A stretch of 64,000 nt of DNA from Diprion similis. Its lineage: Eukaryota; Arthropoda; Insecta; Hymenoptera; Diprionidae. Under the pieces are notes generated by a model. That model ran no database searches, was not told where the DNA came from, and saw nothing but the letters and a program-made list of their open reading frames with translations. Position numbers and translations under genes: made by a program. The stretch lies in the NCBI RefSeq assembly GCF_021155765.1, contig NC_060110.1:3038001-3102000 (forward strand), written 5' to 3'. Of the stretch, positions 1-24,456 are shown in pieces (the first letter of the stretch is position 1; each line of letters begins with the position of its first letter).

Positions 1-318
1 GTCAAAATATGTGTTCCCTAAGTAAAATCACGAAGCACTCGAAAAATGAGAAAGTCGCGTAATCCACAAATCAAAGCACATTGGCATTATCATCCCTCTA
101 CGAAATCCTTCGAGTTTCGTATTAAACTTTTTCCCGTATCTCTACTAATTAGTGAGATATTCACCTGGGGCGATTAAAAAAGATCACCCTATATATTATC
201 TGTTCACAAAAACTGGCTATGGAATCCTCTTAACAGGGGCAAATTACTACCTGGAATAACAGGTAGTAACAACCACAAACTACCATTAAACCACAAACAA
301 TAATTTTTTGTTTCTTAG
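1..318 (+). other. 3' end of an upstream DCAF12 intron
   Basis: This is non-coding sequence before the first visible DCAF12 exon. It ends in a pyrimidine-rich acceptor (TTTGTTTCTTAG) whose AG is at 317-318. A perfect 10-bp stem with a 6-base loop (TTACTACCTG, then CAGGTAGTAA) lies at 244-269. The N-terminal exon or exons of the gene must lie before base 1. Confidence 0.7.
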
Positions 319-12151
<11,833 letters not shown>

Positions 12152-13529
12152 GTCCAATTGTATGACTTGGAAAGTATTTCTGTACTATTCCCTTAGATAA
12201 AATATTTATAATGCATATTTACGACTTCCGGATGTATGTCAGTCTTTGCTGTCCGTAAACGGAAACTGTTGATATACTAGCGGAATTTTCAGCTCGATGG
12301 ATATGTAAACTTATATTGTAGGAACAATTGCCTAACTTGTACGTGACATGAAATATACCGTGGCATGTGAAGGACTCACAATCTAGCTTTTAATCTTAAC
12401 TTAATCACTGAAAATCAGTGTTGAAAAATTACAAGCTTACCATCATATACGAGTTGTACAGTTTTATCCACCTTATAGTTCTACTTGCTTACATCGTCAA
12501 TGAATGGGCAATTCCCACTGGCCATGAGATGTAAAGCTGAAAAAATTAATAACCCTTGAGTGGTAAACGTACAACCTACCTGGCAATCGAAAGAAGATTA
12601 AAAACAATTTAAAACACAAAATTTGAATCTGGCTGAATGCATTTTTTCTCTACATTTTAATATGTTTTATCTTTCTTTGTATACTGCGTAGAGCTCTGTT
12701 TAAAAAATTCTCAAAAGCTATTCCCATTTCTGTTGCATTCAGTACTTTTCGATTTATAATATTTAGTCATAGTTAATTATGCTAAAATCTTCTAAGATAT
12801 TCAATGTTCAGGCCACCTCTCTGTAACTCAATAGGCTCTACTGAATCTGTGGTTACTGATGTTGAGTTACACGCAATAGATTGTCTGTTATTATACATAA
12901 GATAATATTATGTAAGACTGTAAAAATTATCATATTATACATATGCCAACGATTATAAGAAAAAATGAGTGATTATTAGTAAAATTATTATTTGAGCAGA
13001 AGTTATGTTTTCTCCTTTATATTCGGAAGTTCTACAACCCTCAGACATATCAAGAATGTACTTTGATGTAATTTTAATAATCCCGTATGCATGCCATGTT
13101 AGGAAGAAACTCACAATTATTACCGGCCGTGAAGTTCAGCTCTTATCTCAAACTAATCTCAGCCTAACCAATTGCCCTTTTGGTAAGATTATTAACAGCA
13201 ATGAATTTTTGCTGAAGAAAAATCATTCATCCTTGTAGCTATCATTTGAGAACTATAGCTACAGGTGACTACTACGAAAACTGGTGAACCATTTCGGAGA
13301 ATTTTGCATTATTCAATAAAAGTGTTTTGGCACTAGTTTTCGTAAAATCAATAAATTTACGCTTTTTTCAAAAAACTTGAATTTTCAGTCATCACTTGTT
13401 TCAACCGATAAAGCAAAATTTTCTTCAAGACGATCAAAGTTACAGTGTTTTTTCCCATTTTTGTGCGATTAATAAATCAAATAACCTTACTAAAATTCGA
13501 TTAGAGAAGTCAGTTAAGGTAAAGCAGAC

Positions 13530-13800
13530 ATCTTGCGAGTCAGAAATGCCACGAAATGGTAATTTCAAGGTTATTCTGCGAGGGTGTACTGCACACGCAA
13601 TGCCTTGTCATAGTTATAGGAAAATTGGTTTCCAACGTCCCTCGATGGTCGGAATCGCCAAAAAAGTCGGCAAAAGTACACCAAGGTTGTGATAATAACA
13701 TAATGTCGGATTTCGATATTATCGAGGTCGCTCGTCACAAATCTGACGTTAAAATGGCGGATACGATATGGCCGACCGATAACACAAAATTTTATTGTAT
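13530..13800. repeat. Probable decayed interspersed repeat
   Basis: This GC-richer block has AAAATGGCGGATACGATATG, resembling the 'ATGGCGGATCCAATATGGCGG' phrase that I remember from insect interspersed repeats. Both strands have open frames (13396-13692 plus, 13571-13864 minus) but neither translates to a known protein. Assignment rests on memory of a pattern and is weak. Confidence 0.3.
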
Positions 13801-14029
13801 TTGAGTAAAACTTCGTTTGCTCATGTTTTCGACGACATACTTGAACGTTACCAAACTTAACCAACCATTCCTTTTAGAGAACCTAAATTGCTCATTCCAC
13901 CACTCCGTTCGAACGTGATCTTCAGATTCAAATCATTCTACCCTTCCCGACATAAAATGTTATGTTAATCAAGCACCGACATAGCTTTCCTAATTGGCCA
14001 AAAAATTTGGTATTTAACTAGCAGCCCGT

Positions 14030-14400
14030 TGTGGCTCCGCTCGAGAAAATTTCCAAATGCTTCTTTTGGCAAAACTATTAGGCATAGCCATATGCTCTCG
14101 AGAACTTTTTGCAGCTCATCGAGGTCTTAAAAACTCTTCAACATAATTTTCCTCTATCTGTCAGAGTTTCGTCAGTATTCGCATAACTGTGTGACCCCGT
14201 TTCGACTTGCCTTGCAAATATCGCTATGTCTCGTGAACTATTGATCTGGTTGTATCAAAATATAAGCCCAAAATCTGGCTAGACGCCGTAGCTGTCCACA
14301 GAAAAAAAAGAATCGAAATCGGTTCAGCAGTTCTGCAGTTATAAGCGAACATACTAGAAAAACAGAGATGCTGAGTTTCAAACGGAGGCTTACTTTTACA
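14030..14400 (+). repeat. Interspersed repeat, shared with 42715-42845
   Basis: The segment GCTTCTTTTGGCAAAACTAT, then GCATAGCCATATGCTCTCG and CAGCTCATCGAGG (14050-14130) recurs in inverse orientation at 42715-42845 at roughly 80% identity. Downstream, AATCGGTTCAGCAGTTCTGC followed by AGTTATAAGCGAACATAC (from about 14310) resembles the conserved 3' tail of insect RTE-like non-LTR elements and related SINEs. No reverse-transcriptase frame is visible. Confidence 0.5.
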
Positions 14401-15539
14401 GCGCGCAAATAACACGCGCATATATTTTCGTTGCGGACACTTACCGCGCATGAACGAGTAGCGCGCAGCTTATATCGGCGCTAAATTTTCAATATCATAT
14501 CCTGCGCAAACGCAATTATAGCACAAATCTTCAACCTTTCGCGTTGACTGAAGATATATATTGTTCGTACGGAATAGTGTGTGTCAAGCCGGTGGCCGAC
14601 CTTTTTTCAAAATAGGTGTATTGTGGTTTTGGATACGTGTTCGACAGAGAGGGACCTGACTTATCCTAAGATTTCGTCGTGCCGCTGAAGCAACTTGCGC
14701 GGTAAACGCTGCAGCGGGAAAACATTTTGCGCGATAAATTTTTACGTGATAAAAGGCGGCTGCCGTTTTAAATATGTAGGGGAGAGAGGCGAAGACGAAA
14801 AGATGGGCCGACTGTTCTCTGAATTCAAGTGTGTTGATTTCTTGTTCTTCATTGTGTGCCAAAATGAAATTAAGACCCAATCAGAATGTCCGACTTTTAG
14901 GTGGGCACGATGGAATGATCTGGGAATGAATGGGCAGGTAATATAAGGAGATATTTGAAGATGATTCAGGAAAATTTTGGCGAATTATCAGACATTGTTG
15001 AAGCTTTTAGGAATTTTTGTAAATAAAGACGGAATTTGAAAATTCTTTAGGTGAGCTTGAAAATGTTGCAAGTCAATATCATCAGGTAATGTGACAATTT
15101 TTGGAAAATGGAAATGTGGTGTATACAATTTCGCCAGTGATTTACCTCATCGTCGGCAATAGCCCCTTCAAAATATGATCATTTACGTAAAAGTTTGACG
15201 TAACTCTGATTTCGAAAACTTGATTAGATGACTGATACCATCGATGACATATTCGAACTTCTTGGACACTGAAAACCCAAATCGATTTTGTTGGTGGCAA
15301 AGTTTGAGGCTCGAATCCTGGAGTCCCTCGGATTGTGAAGTCACAATCCGTTAATCCGTACAAGTCGTTAATAAGCTTTGTTCTGGTGTAAAATCGAAAG
15401 CAAGATTTAATAATTACAATATAAGTACGGAATGGATATATGCAAAAGAAAATTGATGCTCATGCAATAGCTATCGCTATATACTTAGCCTGAATCTGGT
15501 AATTTACTTTAATAATAATAACAAAAATCCACAAGTGGA

Positions 15540-15715
15540 GGCGATTAGAGGGTATCTTGTGCAACATGTTCTGACGTCTATAAAGCCCCAAGGATATTTT
15601 GTAAATTAGGCATGAAGATATCTCTTAAACTTCATAAAATGGTGCATAAGAAATTCTGTAAACGTCTTTTTGATGACTTTAAGATTTGTTCTGTTTGGGG
15701 TGCGGCCAAAGTACA
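15540..15715 (+). repeat. Hairpin MITE, copy 1 (partner at 54278-54423)
   Basis: AAAATGGTGCATAAGAAATT and TCTTTTTGATGACTTTAAG here match the reverse complement of the element at 54278-54423 over more than 70 bp. This copy is more decayed and its outer ends are unclear. Confidence 0.5.
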
Positions 15716-16180
15716 GGGAATGACCATAATAGAGAGCCGTCCGAATAAAAGGGTCATCCGAGGGAGGATATGGCGAATTACGGAAAACGAACAAAATGAC
15801 GTCCTACCCCGCACACGGTCAAAACTTGTCTGATTTAATCGTGTGCGTTCGTAGTTATCAAGAGGCTTCAGGTCTGCGCTCTCGCGATGAGCGCTGGAAC
15901 TAAAACCTAATCTGATGGAGCTACGCCTTAAAAGCGCGAACAGGTCCGTTCTACAAATTCGTTCGTTTCTCTGAAGTTTCTAGGGTCTTCCTTCAACCCC
16001 TCTAAAATAATGCGTCAACGTTATTTTTTACTTGCAGATAGCGTAGATGATTTGGCACTGAATTTGAATGATAATTTTATGCGTTACGAGTTTGTTTTGT
16101 TTTTCACCAAAAAAGTAGTAAACTAGCAAATTGAAAATAAGTCAATTTACATCAATATTTAATGATTCGATGAACTTTTT

Positions 16181-16339
16181 GGAAACATGTGCTCTAAACG
16201 GAGATGCGCAGCAGCAAAGTCACGTGATAGCCCGCGCGTGACGTCACGACAATCATAGTTAAACATAAATGACGTCATATGCGGGCACATTTTCAATGGC
16301 CGAAGCGGCAGTGGATGCGCAAGAGCACACCTTGTTTCC
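16181..16339. repeat. Imperfect inverted repeat with two CRE palindromes
   Basis: The ends GGAAACATGTGCTCT (16181) and AAGAGCACACCTTGTTTCC (to 16339) are inverse copies with small gaps, and GATGCGCA recurs in both arms. Two perfect TGACGTCA octamers lie in the inner arms at 16239-16246 and 16270-16277, and a CACGTG E-box at 16221-16226. It could be a small inverted-repeat transposon or a regulatory palindrome. Confidence 0.5.
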
Positions 16340-18789
16340 TTACACAATTTTTTTGCAAAAGGGCCAGGTACTTTTACAAAATACAGCTTGACCGATTCCC
16401 GACTGGCTCCAGACTATGAAATTCAACCCGGGTTAATCTGACTAGATTGCGAAACCTTCTTACAGTGGGGTTGATCTGGACATATCGAAACGGAACACTC
16501 ACCATTCCATCTCGCCTTGTTTGAGGTCTTCGTTGACGATAGCAATTTCGGATAACATTAGAATTTTTACAATATTACATTGCCCAGTAAAACTGAAAAT
16601 AATCAGTTGATTTACCGACTCGGGAATTGTTGTTCAGATTGTCGTCCTAACCAGACGACTATAACTTTCAATATTCATCATTGATGGCTGTTGATGATAC
16701 TAACGCTGGAATTTGACATTTTTACCGTAATACTGAAATTTTTTCTCCTTCTCGACAGTAAAATAAGTTTTTCGTATTCGAAACAAATGTATTATACCGC
16801 ATCAAATTAAATATCTTAATCAACGCAAGTAATTACTGCAGTTATTTATAAAGCGTCAAACATGAAGAACTTATCAATTTTCCACGTGGGGTTTGCGGCT
16901 TGCGTATTATAAAAACATATTCACAATCAATGTCAAAGTATGCATTAGACTGTGTATCGAGGCGATTTATATCAATCTAATCATTTATGTGGTTACTGTT
17001 TACCGTATATGTTGGCTAAAACTTACCGATATTATGATTTATCTATTCACTTTGACGCAAATGATGTTTTTCATCACGTACGAAGTTCCGTCGTTAAATT
17101 TAACAAACCTCAAGCTGCCTTAAAATAACATCTGTCTGGCGGCTCGGTCAAACGCACGCTTCATTTTTATGCTTTATGAATTCATATTTTATGTCATCAC
17201 ATTTTTCATCAATATATGCAGCAACTGACATTTGATATAAAATTCTATGCAATTACGTACGCGAGAAATACGGAATTCTGTTCTTCAATTTCTCGAACCG
17301 TCAGATGAAATCTTCATTCTGGGAGCTCAATCATGATGCGGCAACAAGTTTTTTGAAAGTATGACTTCAAGCGACACCCGGCATGGAAGTACGAAGTTTA
17401 TCAAATGTGACCGGAAGTACAAGCCCGGTAAACGCCGTAGCCCACAGCCAATGAGTATGGTAGAAAAGAAGAACTGACAGTGAAACCAACAGAACTTCAA
17501 CCATTTCGATTAATGCCGATACCAAACTCCTTTTCTCCGCATGATATAGAGCGTGCAAACATCAGTATAAATGTCCACTAATCGTACTTCATATTTTTCA
17601 AACCAATAAGAAATGAACGTGTTTAAATACTGAGTTAAATATACGAAAAAGTTTAAACAGATTCGCTCAACGTTTTTTTAAAAAAGAATTCTCGTAAGTC
17701 ATTTTACTTTCGGCGTTATGAACCAGCATCATCTCTTGATCAGGAAATATTGTTTATGAGGAAAAGTAATAGTAGGTTAGTGGAAACACTGACGCTACCA
17801 ATCCGTACTTAATAATATGTTTACAAATAATTTATTAACGGTCTGTCAATACAACATTTTTTCGTTAATAATTATTACTTAAAGTAAGGTGTAAAGTGGG
17901 TGTATATTGTGTAAAAAATTGTGTTCTTTTTCTTTGCCATTATTTTCAAATCTTCATTGAATATACATGTATTCAATATACCTTGAACATGTAAATGTAT
18001 ATTCGACCGATGGGTTAGACCCGATATTAATAACTAATATTAGAAATTTTATAGTGCATGTGATGTGGTGAGACTAATGCGAGTGTTTCATGACTATGCG
18101 AAATAGGTGTGCCAACGTATGTACAAAAATTCACACCAAGTTTCGCGTTCAATGCATTGTGTACATGATATGCAATGATATGTGTATTTTTTTTTTTTTT
18201 TTGTTTTTTTATGTGGTATGTAAAAGCGAGTCAACGTCTTTTAAGACATTTTTCGAAACCCTGAATGTTGCGTTGATATCGGGGACGAGGTCCCAGGGCT
18301 TCATTGTCATTTTTCTTTTTCACCTTCCTATTTGGTTTCATTATAATTGGTATTGTTAACACCGAGTGCAAGTAACTTTAATTAATTAACAACTTGAATA
18401 AATATGAGACAATAAAGTATAATAAATCTACTTAGAAGAAAGGGGAGTATTTCATAATTATTGCATACCGAATTATTGAGCACGTTTACGTTATAAATCA
18501 CTTACGGTAACGACTATACCCTGCAGTGTGGATTAAACGATAAACGCCTAACGCTCGAAACCCAGTGAATAAATAAGTCTGACTAAATCCGGATACATTT
18601 ACATCCTCGCGAAAGATCGGTAAGATTTGGTAAGCTATGCCACAAGGCATATGCTTTGTCTTTTATACCTTGAGGATTTTTCTTTCTTCTTCATACCTCT
18701 TTGAAACCCTTGATTCAACCTTATTCTTACAATATCGCTTGGACATTTGAGTTATGCTTATTCACTTGTAATATCCCGAGTATTACAAA

Positions 18790-19982
18790 TCATAGGTGAC
18801 CAGCATCGAGAGCTTTATTAATATCACTGACTAGGAGTTCAAGAGTTGGTCTGAGTTCTGAATTTTGTCCGAATACAGCTTCAAGAAACTCTGGATGGGT
18901 CAAAAAGTCGAAAACTTGATCGCATCGATCCTGGGATTTGTCCGTTAGGTGAACTTTTATCAATGACTGTACAGCTGTTCTACACCGTTCCAAAGATCGT
19001 GTCAAATAAGAATTATCGAAGCTGAACTCCAGCTCGTGAAAAGAAACAACGGCCATTGCAACAGCTCTGAGCGCTGCTCTGATCTCTACGATTTTTGGCT
19101 CATCTGATGCTCCCAGTTGCTGATTACGTTGCAAAAGACCAATCTGAAAATAAACCGTTCAGAAAAAAAGAGAATTAAAAAAATGTTGATTAACCTGTTT
19201 AGAAAATGTTAATCAACCTGTTATGAACACCAATGCTATAAGACTTTAGGAGTATAAGAATGCAGTAAGGACCATGGGCCACCTGCCGACTAACTCTGTC
19301 AGATCCAGAGGGTGAGGGGAACTAACAGCCGGATCAACAGCTATTCGCGTATGGCGTTAGCTGAATTTTACAGCCAACTGTCAGGCGGTCCCATGCCGAA
19401 TATTTCGTTGTTCTTGGGACTACGATTCATTCATTCTTAGTAATATCTAACAGAACAGATATTTAACGTAAGTTAAATCCGTCGGAATTTCGGCAACTGA
19501 AAGTATATATTACTTAACCCAACAACTTTTGTAAGTGTTATTTTCGAATTGGTGGCTCCCCTGATGAGATATTCAGGCGCGTAATTCAAAATGGACACCG
19601 TGTATGCATATACTGTACACGTTTACTTTTTTCAAAATAGATAATTGCAGAAAACAATAAAATTTCCAATTATTCACTTTACCGAGGACAAGACAGTGAT
19701 GGGGTCTCACCTTGATGGACAACTTGACGATATTTTTCAGAACTTTCTCTGGCTGTTTTCTATCCAAAGCGGGATTGTTTTTCGCCGCTCTTTCGGCAAG
19801 TCTATAAAGATTGTCAAGCAAGGATGTAGTCGCGTCATCGATCAGCAACGATCTTCCTGCTCCGGTGGATACGACACGTCCCAGGATCTTTTTCTGGGCC
19901 CGAAGTCCCAGGTCGCGAGCCCTACTGCTGCCGCTACTACCAGCCGAAAATCCTCCGCCTCCCGTAGCTGCAGACTGCATCA
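18790..19982 (-). CDS. TNFAIP8: TNFAIP8-like (TIPE family) protein
   Basis: A TIPE-homology protein. Vertebrate members bind phosphoinositides in a central cavity and regulate apoptosis and immunity; the Drosophila relative (sigmar) acts in autophagic cell death. Two coding exons: 19711-19982 (ATG at 19980-19978) and 18790-19143 (stop TGA at 18792-18790). The donor GTGAGA and acceptor TTTTCAG keep the frame, giving about 207 residues, the usual family length. After a Gly/Ser-rich N-terminus (about residues 1-20) come LGLRAQKKILGR, LIDDATTSLLDNLYRL, then across the junction KLSIK-IGLLQRN, AVVSFHELEFSFD, LIKVHLTDKSQDR, VFDFLTHPEFLEAVFG and INKALDAG, all family hallmarks. The first exon starts with TG just after an acceptor (CACACAG), so a 5'-UTR or extra N-terminal exon lies upstream (beyond 19983) and was not located. 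Confidence 0.92.
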
Positions 19983-21256
19983 CTGTGTGAAAATTTCAAA
20001 GCATTTTAAGAACTCTCCTCGTTGGTTTGTAATTAGGACAAATACCTTAGACTTTTATATCTCGGGTCATAAATTAGTTTCATAACTTTTGTCAAATATC
20101 GTTTACTGCATTGCTGAATGTTTTCAATTTAATATAAACGCATCATCAAAAGCTACGATACTCTAACTTGATGTTTCGAATTATGCGCTGGTTATTAAAC
20201 ACGTGTTTCTTCGTTAGTATACTTTAGTATATAAGTATTGTAATCAGCCACACCTATATGTATACAGATAATGAAGATTATCTTTACAAGATCTACATGT
20301 TATCCTATAATACTGTACCTCCTTGTTTGTTTTTTTCTTTTTTTTTTTTTTCATTTTTGGTATTACAATAAATGAATGAAAATATTTATGTCTATTATGT
20401 CTGATATATAATTGCGTATACCGTAAGAATATGTTTGTGCAAACGAAACGGTGACTCCGTTTGTCGTGTTGACCTCTGCGTTGACGCTGTCATAGATATC
20501 GTGCCTCTCATTAATTTGTGCACTATTTTGTGAAATGATATTTTCTTGTCAAAATTAATACACTGAATTAGTTTACTATAAAAAATTAGGCCAGTAGTCA
20601 ATAACAGTTTAAGTTACTCAGTATAGGAATATTTCAATCTATTTGCAACGATGACATGGCATGACGAAACGTACCGGACATATATCCTACAGAAATGTGA
20701 CGTACAACTGCAACAACGAGCGTAATTAACAATCAGAGTGTTCCCATACTTACCATCAAACATTGGTAGACCGCAGTTTCCTCTTGATACCGGAATCCAA
20801 AGAAAAAGTGCAGATAAGGCAAGTCGCGCGTCGTTCAAAACCCAGGAAAATGAACCAAACGAACTGAAGACGACTGGGTATATTATGCTTTTCAAAATAA
20901 AACGTGGCGATGATTAATAAACCAAAACAAAATTCAAATTAATCATAGGTCGAAAAATAAAACTGAAGCGTAATAAAGATAGAATTAAATATAAACTTAT
21001 GAAAATCCGTAAGTACAATGACGTGTAATTCGATGTTCGCTCCTTATATTTAAGAATAAACAGGGATATATAACAAACTAACAAAACTTGCAAATCTTCA
21101 GACTCTTTTGTCCGTAATATTATTGTAAGATAAACTGATATAAATTAACTCAAAGTTCTTTACTATATCTTCAAACTTGATCGTTTAATCTTGAGATTTC
21201 TGATTGGATGGACTTCGGTGAAATTGGATTCAAAATGGCTAAAAATTGATTTTTAA

Positions 21257-21573
21257 CCCTCCGTGGTCACATGTTCTGGCTGTAACACGCTGCTCACACG
21301 AAGACGCAATGAACATCAAGACCGTATCGTTCCGAATAACTCGTAAGAATTCAGGATAAAAGAGCAATTTTTCATATAATTTCAGGGTTATACTCTTGAG
21401 ATATGATACTATGAGGGCAGAAAGTAACTCCATAGAGGGTGTTCCAAAAAAAGTATTTATTCTGCTATCTGGAGGGTTCATTTCGGAATAAAATAAAGCA
21501 GCAGTAGAGGGTAGGCCAGTCACCTTCGCCAAGAACGCGTGGGGTCGTTTGGACCCCAAGTGACCACGAAGCA
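21257..21573. mobile_element. piggyBac-like MITE (317 bp)
   Basis: It lies between two TTAA tetranucleotides (21253-21256 and 21574-21577), the piggyBac target site. The left end reads CCCTCCGTGGTCACATG. The right end, in complement, reads TGCTTCGTGGTCACTTGG, sharing TTCGTGGTCAC-type sequence, with a subterminal GGGGTCGTTTGGACCCC palindrome. CCCTnnGTGGTCAC is typical of piggyBac/looper ends as I recall them. The last three bases of the right end (GCA for GGG) have decayed. The 111-codon ORF across it is not transposase-like. Confidence 0.6.
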
Positions 21574-24393
21574 TTAATTAGAGCGCTACAATCGAATTTG
21601 AAATCGAAGTTTGAAATTATGAATAAAAACACAAGGGGAATAATTTAATATGTATTCCAAAAGACATTCAAAAGTCATTTTAGAAAAACCGTCCATATCA
21701 CTGTACTAGATTTATGTGCATTTAAAAATAGTAAATCAAGATTGTATTTGTATTCTACGTCATGTCAACAGTCGAGCTATACGGATTAAAAGAAAAGCTA
21801 TGTTTTGCATAGCTTTCCTGAAAATTGTTGCGACTGACTGAATTTTCATTCCCATATTTCGTAATATTTTTTGTTACCGTCGGGATCTATAATATGAACA
21901 AATTCAAAATCATGGCTGCCTACCTTGATTACAGTCGGTGACTGCTACGAGATGGTAAAGTAGCCAGCTCTGTAATTCCATAACTGCAGTTCCCCACGCC
22001 AGCTAAAACAAAAATTATTTAAAAAAATTACCGTTATGTTAAATAAACCGTTAATAAAACCATACAGCATGAAATATAATATATCTCTAAAATATTTCCG
22101 AAAGATCCCTAAATTGGGGTTTGATTGACTACAACTTTTTATAACGAAGAGCAATTGAATGTATAATAATGGACTTGGGCAACAAGAATTGATCCAGTCA
22201 AAAAAGGACATAGCTTCAACGTAAAAAAAATATGCAAGATGTTATAAAAACATAAAAAATGCTTTTTGGATAATCGGATGCAAAGAGGATGTTAGAAATT
22301 ACAATTCAGCATTACCATCGTTTTGGTGCAACGTTTTGAAAATAATGTAATCTTAGCGTATTTTATTTGTAACAACTTGTTTCCCATATAACAGGATAGT
22401 CGTTACACGGAGGTAAAGTTATTGCGGTGTACAATTGAAGGATTTTTCGGGAACACGAAAAACAACGAAAGCTGCCACGTTTACTCTGCACAAGAGTTTT
22501 TTTTTTTTTTTGGTATGGAACACTTTCTAATTATAAAATATAAGCTATCAACTGATTAGCATGAAATACGACTATTTGCAAGTAGATAATACGAGTATAA
22601 TGTAGATCGTGTGTGTATAAGAATTCTGTGGCCCCATTTAGACGAAGTATTCGATACGCACATGAAGCATGAAATTTCTAACCAACTTTAATTTCTCACA
22701 TGTAGTTCCATACGAATTCTCTACGGTGTGAATGCAGACACTGACGCAATGCCGTATGAATTACACCAAAGTCACGAACATAATGGCGATTGTTATTAGT
22801 ACACTTTACAAACTAGAGTGCTTCCCATCTCATGCAAAAAACATGAAGTAAAGCGACTGATAACTATTCAATTGTCTGACAATGAGTGCAGTAACAGAAA
22901 TTTTAATGATTTCGACTTTTAACAGTGAAATTTGAACAAACTGGTCACGGTTTTTGTCAATTCTTAGTGTGTTTTCCCCCAAAATTCAATAACAGCCTCT
23001 TTCTACGACAATATTCAAATGAGAGTATCGAGTAGCGATTTGAAATACATGCGTTATTTAATTTTGTATTTTGTCCAAGGTTAAACTTTTATATTCACAA
23101 TAAAAACGCGTATTGAATTGAAAGGCATTTATACTTTCCGTAACTAGGATTTGATTATAAGAGACATTCTAAACGACTATATAAAAAACCTCCTGAAAAA
23201 CTACCGAATCTTTCCGCACTGTTCCGATCTCAGCCGACGACCCGATCCGCCATCACATCATTTCGTGCGAATTTGTCTGATGCATTCATGATCTGACACG
23301 TGTGAAGTCCCTGACTTGTAGAAGCAATAGGTGTAAGTATTAATCAAATATTAAAGTAATTTGTAAATTACTTTTTTTAAGAAAAATTTTAGGTGATCCC
23401 TGAATATTTCTATACAATAAAAACAAGCCCCAAAACATTATGAACGAATAAAAAACATTAGAGTTCAAGCATAATGAACGTTCCAATTACGAAAACTTTT
23501 CTCAAATTGTTGATATCCGAGCTTCCGTTATTCGAATTTTCTCATAATTGCACTTCTATTGCATACAATGTAGTGAAGGTGTTATTTCATTAGTGTTCGT
23601 TGTATCATTGTTGCAAATAATGATGGTGGAGATTTTTAAACGCTGGTTTCCCTCGATTTTTTCTAACTTTTTATTTCAATGGCAGAGGTCATTGATGTTC
23701 AGACCAATGAATTCATGTCTGCGATTACGTTTCTGTGAAATAATGGCAAGTTATTAACCATAAGATAGAGGGACTCGAATTTTGCACCAGCTTCATAGAT
23801 ACATGTATGATTATGTGTTGTAACGGACGATGGCCAACTGCCTGGGCAATCGTCATCGCCAAATCCGACATACTGCACCTCAGGCTAAATTAATAAATAC
23901 CTGGTTTATCGAACACGTACGATCGAGTGAGCACAGGTAGACAAGTCTATATCGTGAGTTGTGACTTAGTCAACTACGTTGCAGACTAGGCGGATTGAGT
24001 TGACGTTATTTCTCTTGGCTCAACAGACGGGATAAGTTTTACTGTCTTCTGGTAACGTCTCATATACATCGCGGTTTCATTATTCTAAGACTTCTATTTA
24101 AGTAACTCCCCTAAGAATGTAAAAAAAGAGACTGAAATTATGAACAAATCCTTGAATATCGATTATTCATTTAAAATCGTTTTAAAACAGTGAAAAATTT
24201 ACTCGTTCGTTTCATTCTGTGACGAGTCATTTTAGTTAATAGTCGACTCTGTAGACTCCCACCATGACTATTTTTTTACTTAATGATATAAAGAGGAATA
24301 GTTTGTTTGTTGTTGAACGGATTATAAAAATTCTTTCACTAATAGAAAGCTAAACTATCCGTGAGGCTATAATTTATTTAGATAAAACTAAAA

Positions 24394-24456
24394 CTCAGAG
24401 AAAATGTCCCTAGGAGGCCACCGTTAGCTATGGGCTCCTAGGGACATTATCTGACA
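24394..24456. repeat. Short perfect hairpin
   Basis: AATGTCCCTAGGAG and its complement CTCCTAGGGACATT flank about 20 bases, with extra pairing of CAGA/TCTG outside. The shape could give a compact stem-loop RNA or be the remnant of a small palindromic transposon. A related TTCCCTAGGA appears twice near 31416-31467. Confidence 0.55.

Larger units (their letters stand above)
12152..18789. other. Intergenic region, DCAF12 to TNFAIP8-like gene
   Basis: DCAF12 and the TNFAIP8-like gene point toward each other across this 6.6 kb, so it contains both 3' flanks. A canonical AATAAA at 13315-13320 is a possible late poly(A) signal for DCAF12, about 1.2 kb past the stop; none nearer is canonical. The region holds interspersed repeat fragments at about 13530-13800, 14030-14400 and 15540-15715, and an inverted repeat at 16181-16339. 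The rest is AT-rich with no supported gene. Confidence 0.6.

Noticed and set aside
13571-13864. Overlapping open frames on both strands
   Set aside because: Neither translates to a recognisable protein; sequence looks like a decayed interspersed repeat.
15300-15365. Second tRNA-like segment (GGATTCGAGCC on the minus strand with a GGATTGTGA hairpin)
   Set aside because: Only a box B-like match; no box A at the right distance. Likely a chance palindrome.
17367-17558. Minus-strand hydrophobic ORF that looks like a membrane-protein exon (VEVLLVSLSVLLF)
   Set aside because: No clear splice sites or start, no recognised family and no partner exons; hydrophobicity alone is common in T-rich DNA.
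19645-20085. 146-codon plus-strand ORF
   Set aside because: Antisense shadow of the first coding exon of the TNFAIP8-like gene.
21239-21574. 111-codon minus-strand ORF
   Set aside because: It spans the piggyBac-like MITE almost exactly but has no transposase motifs; the length is incidental.
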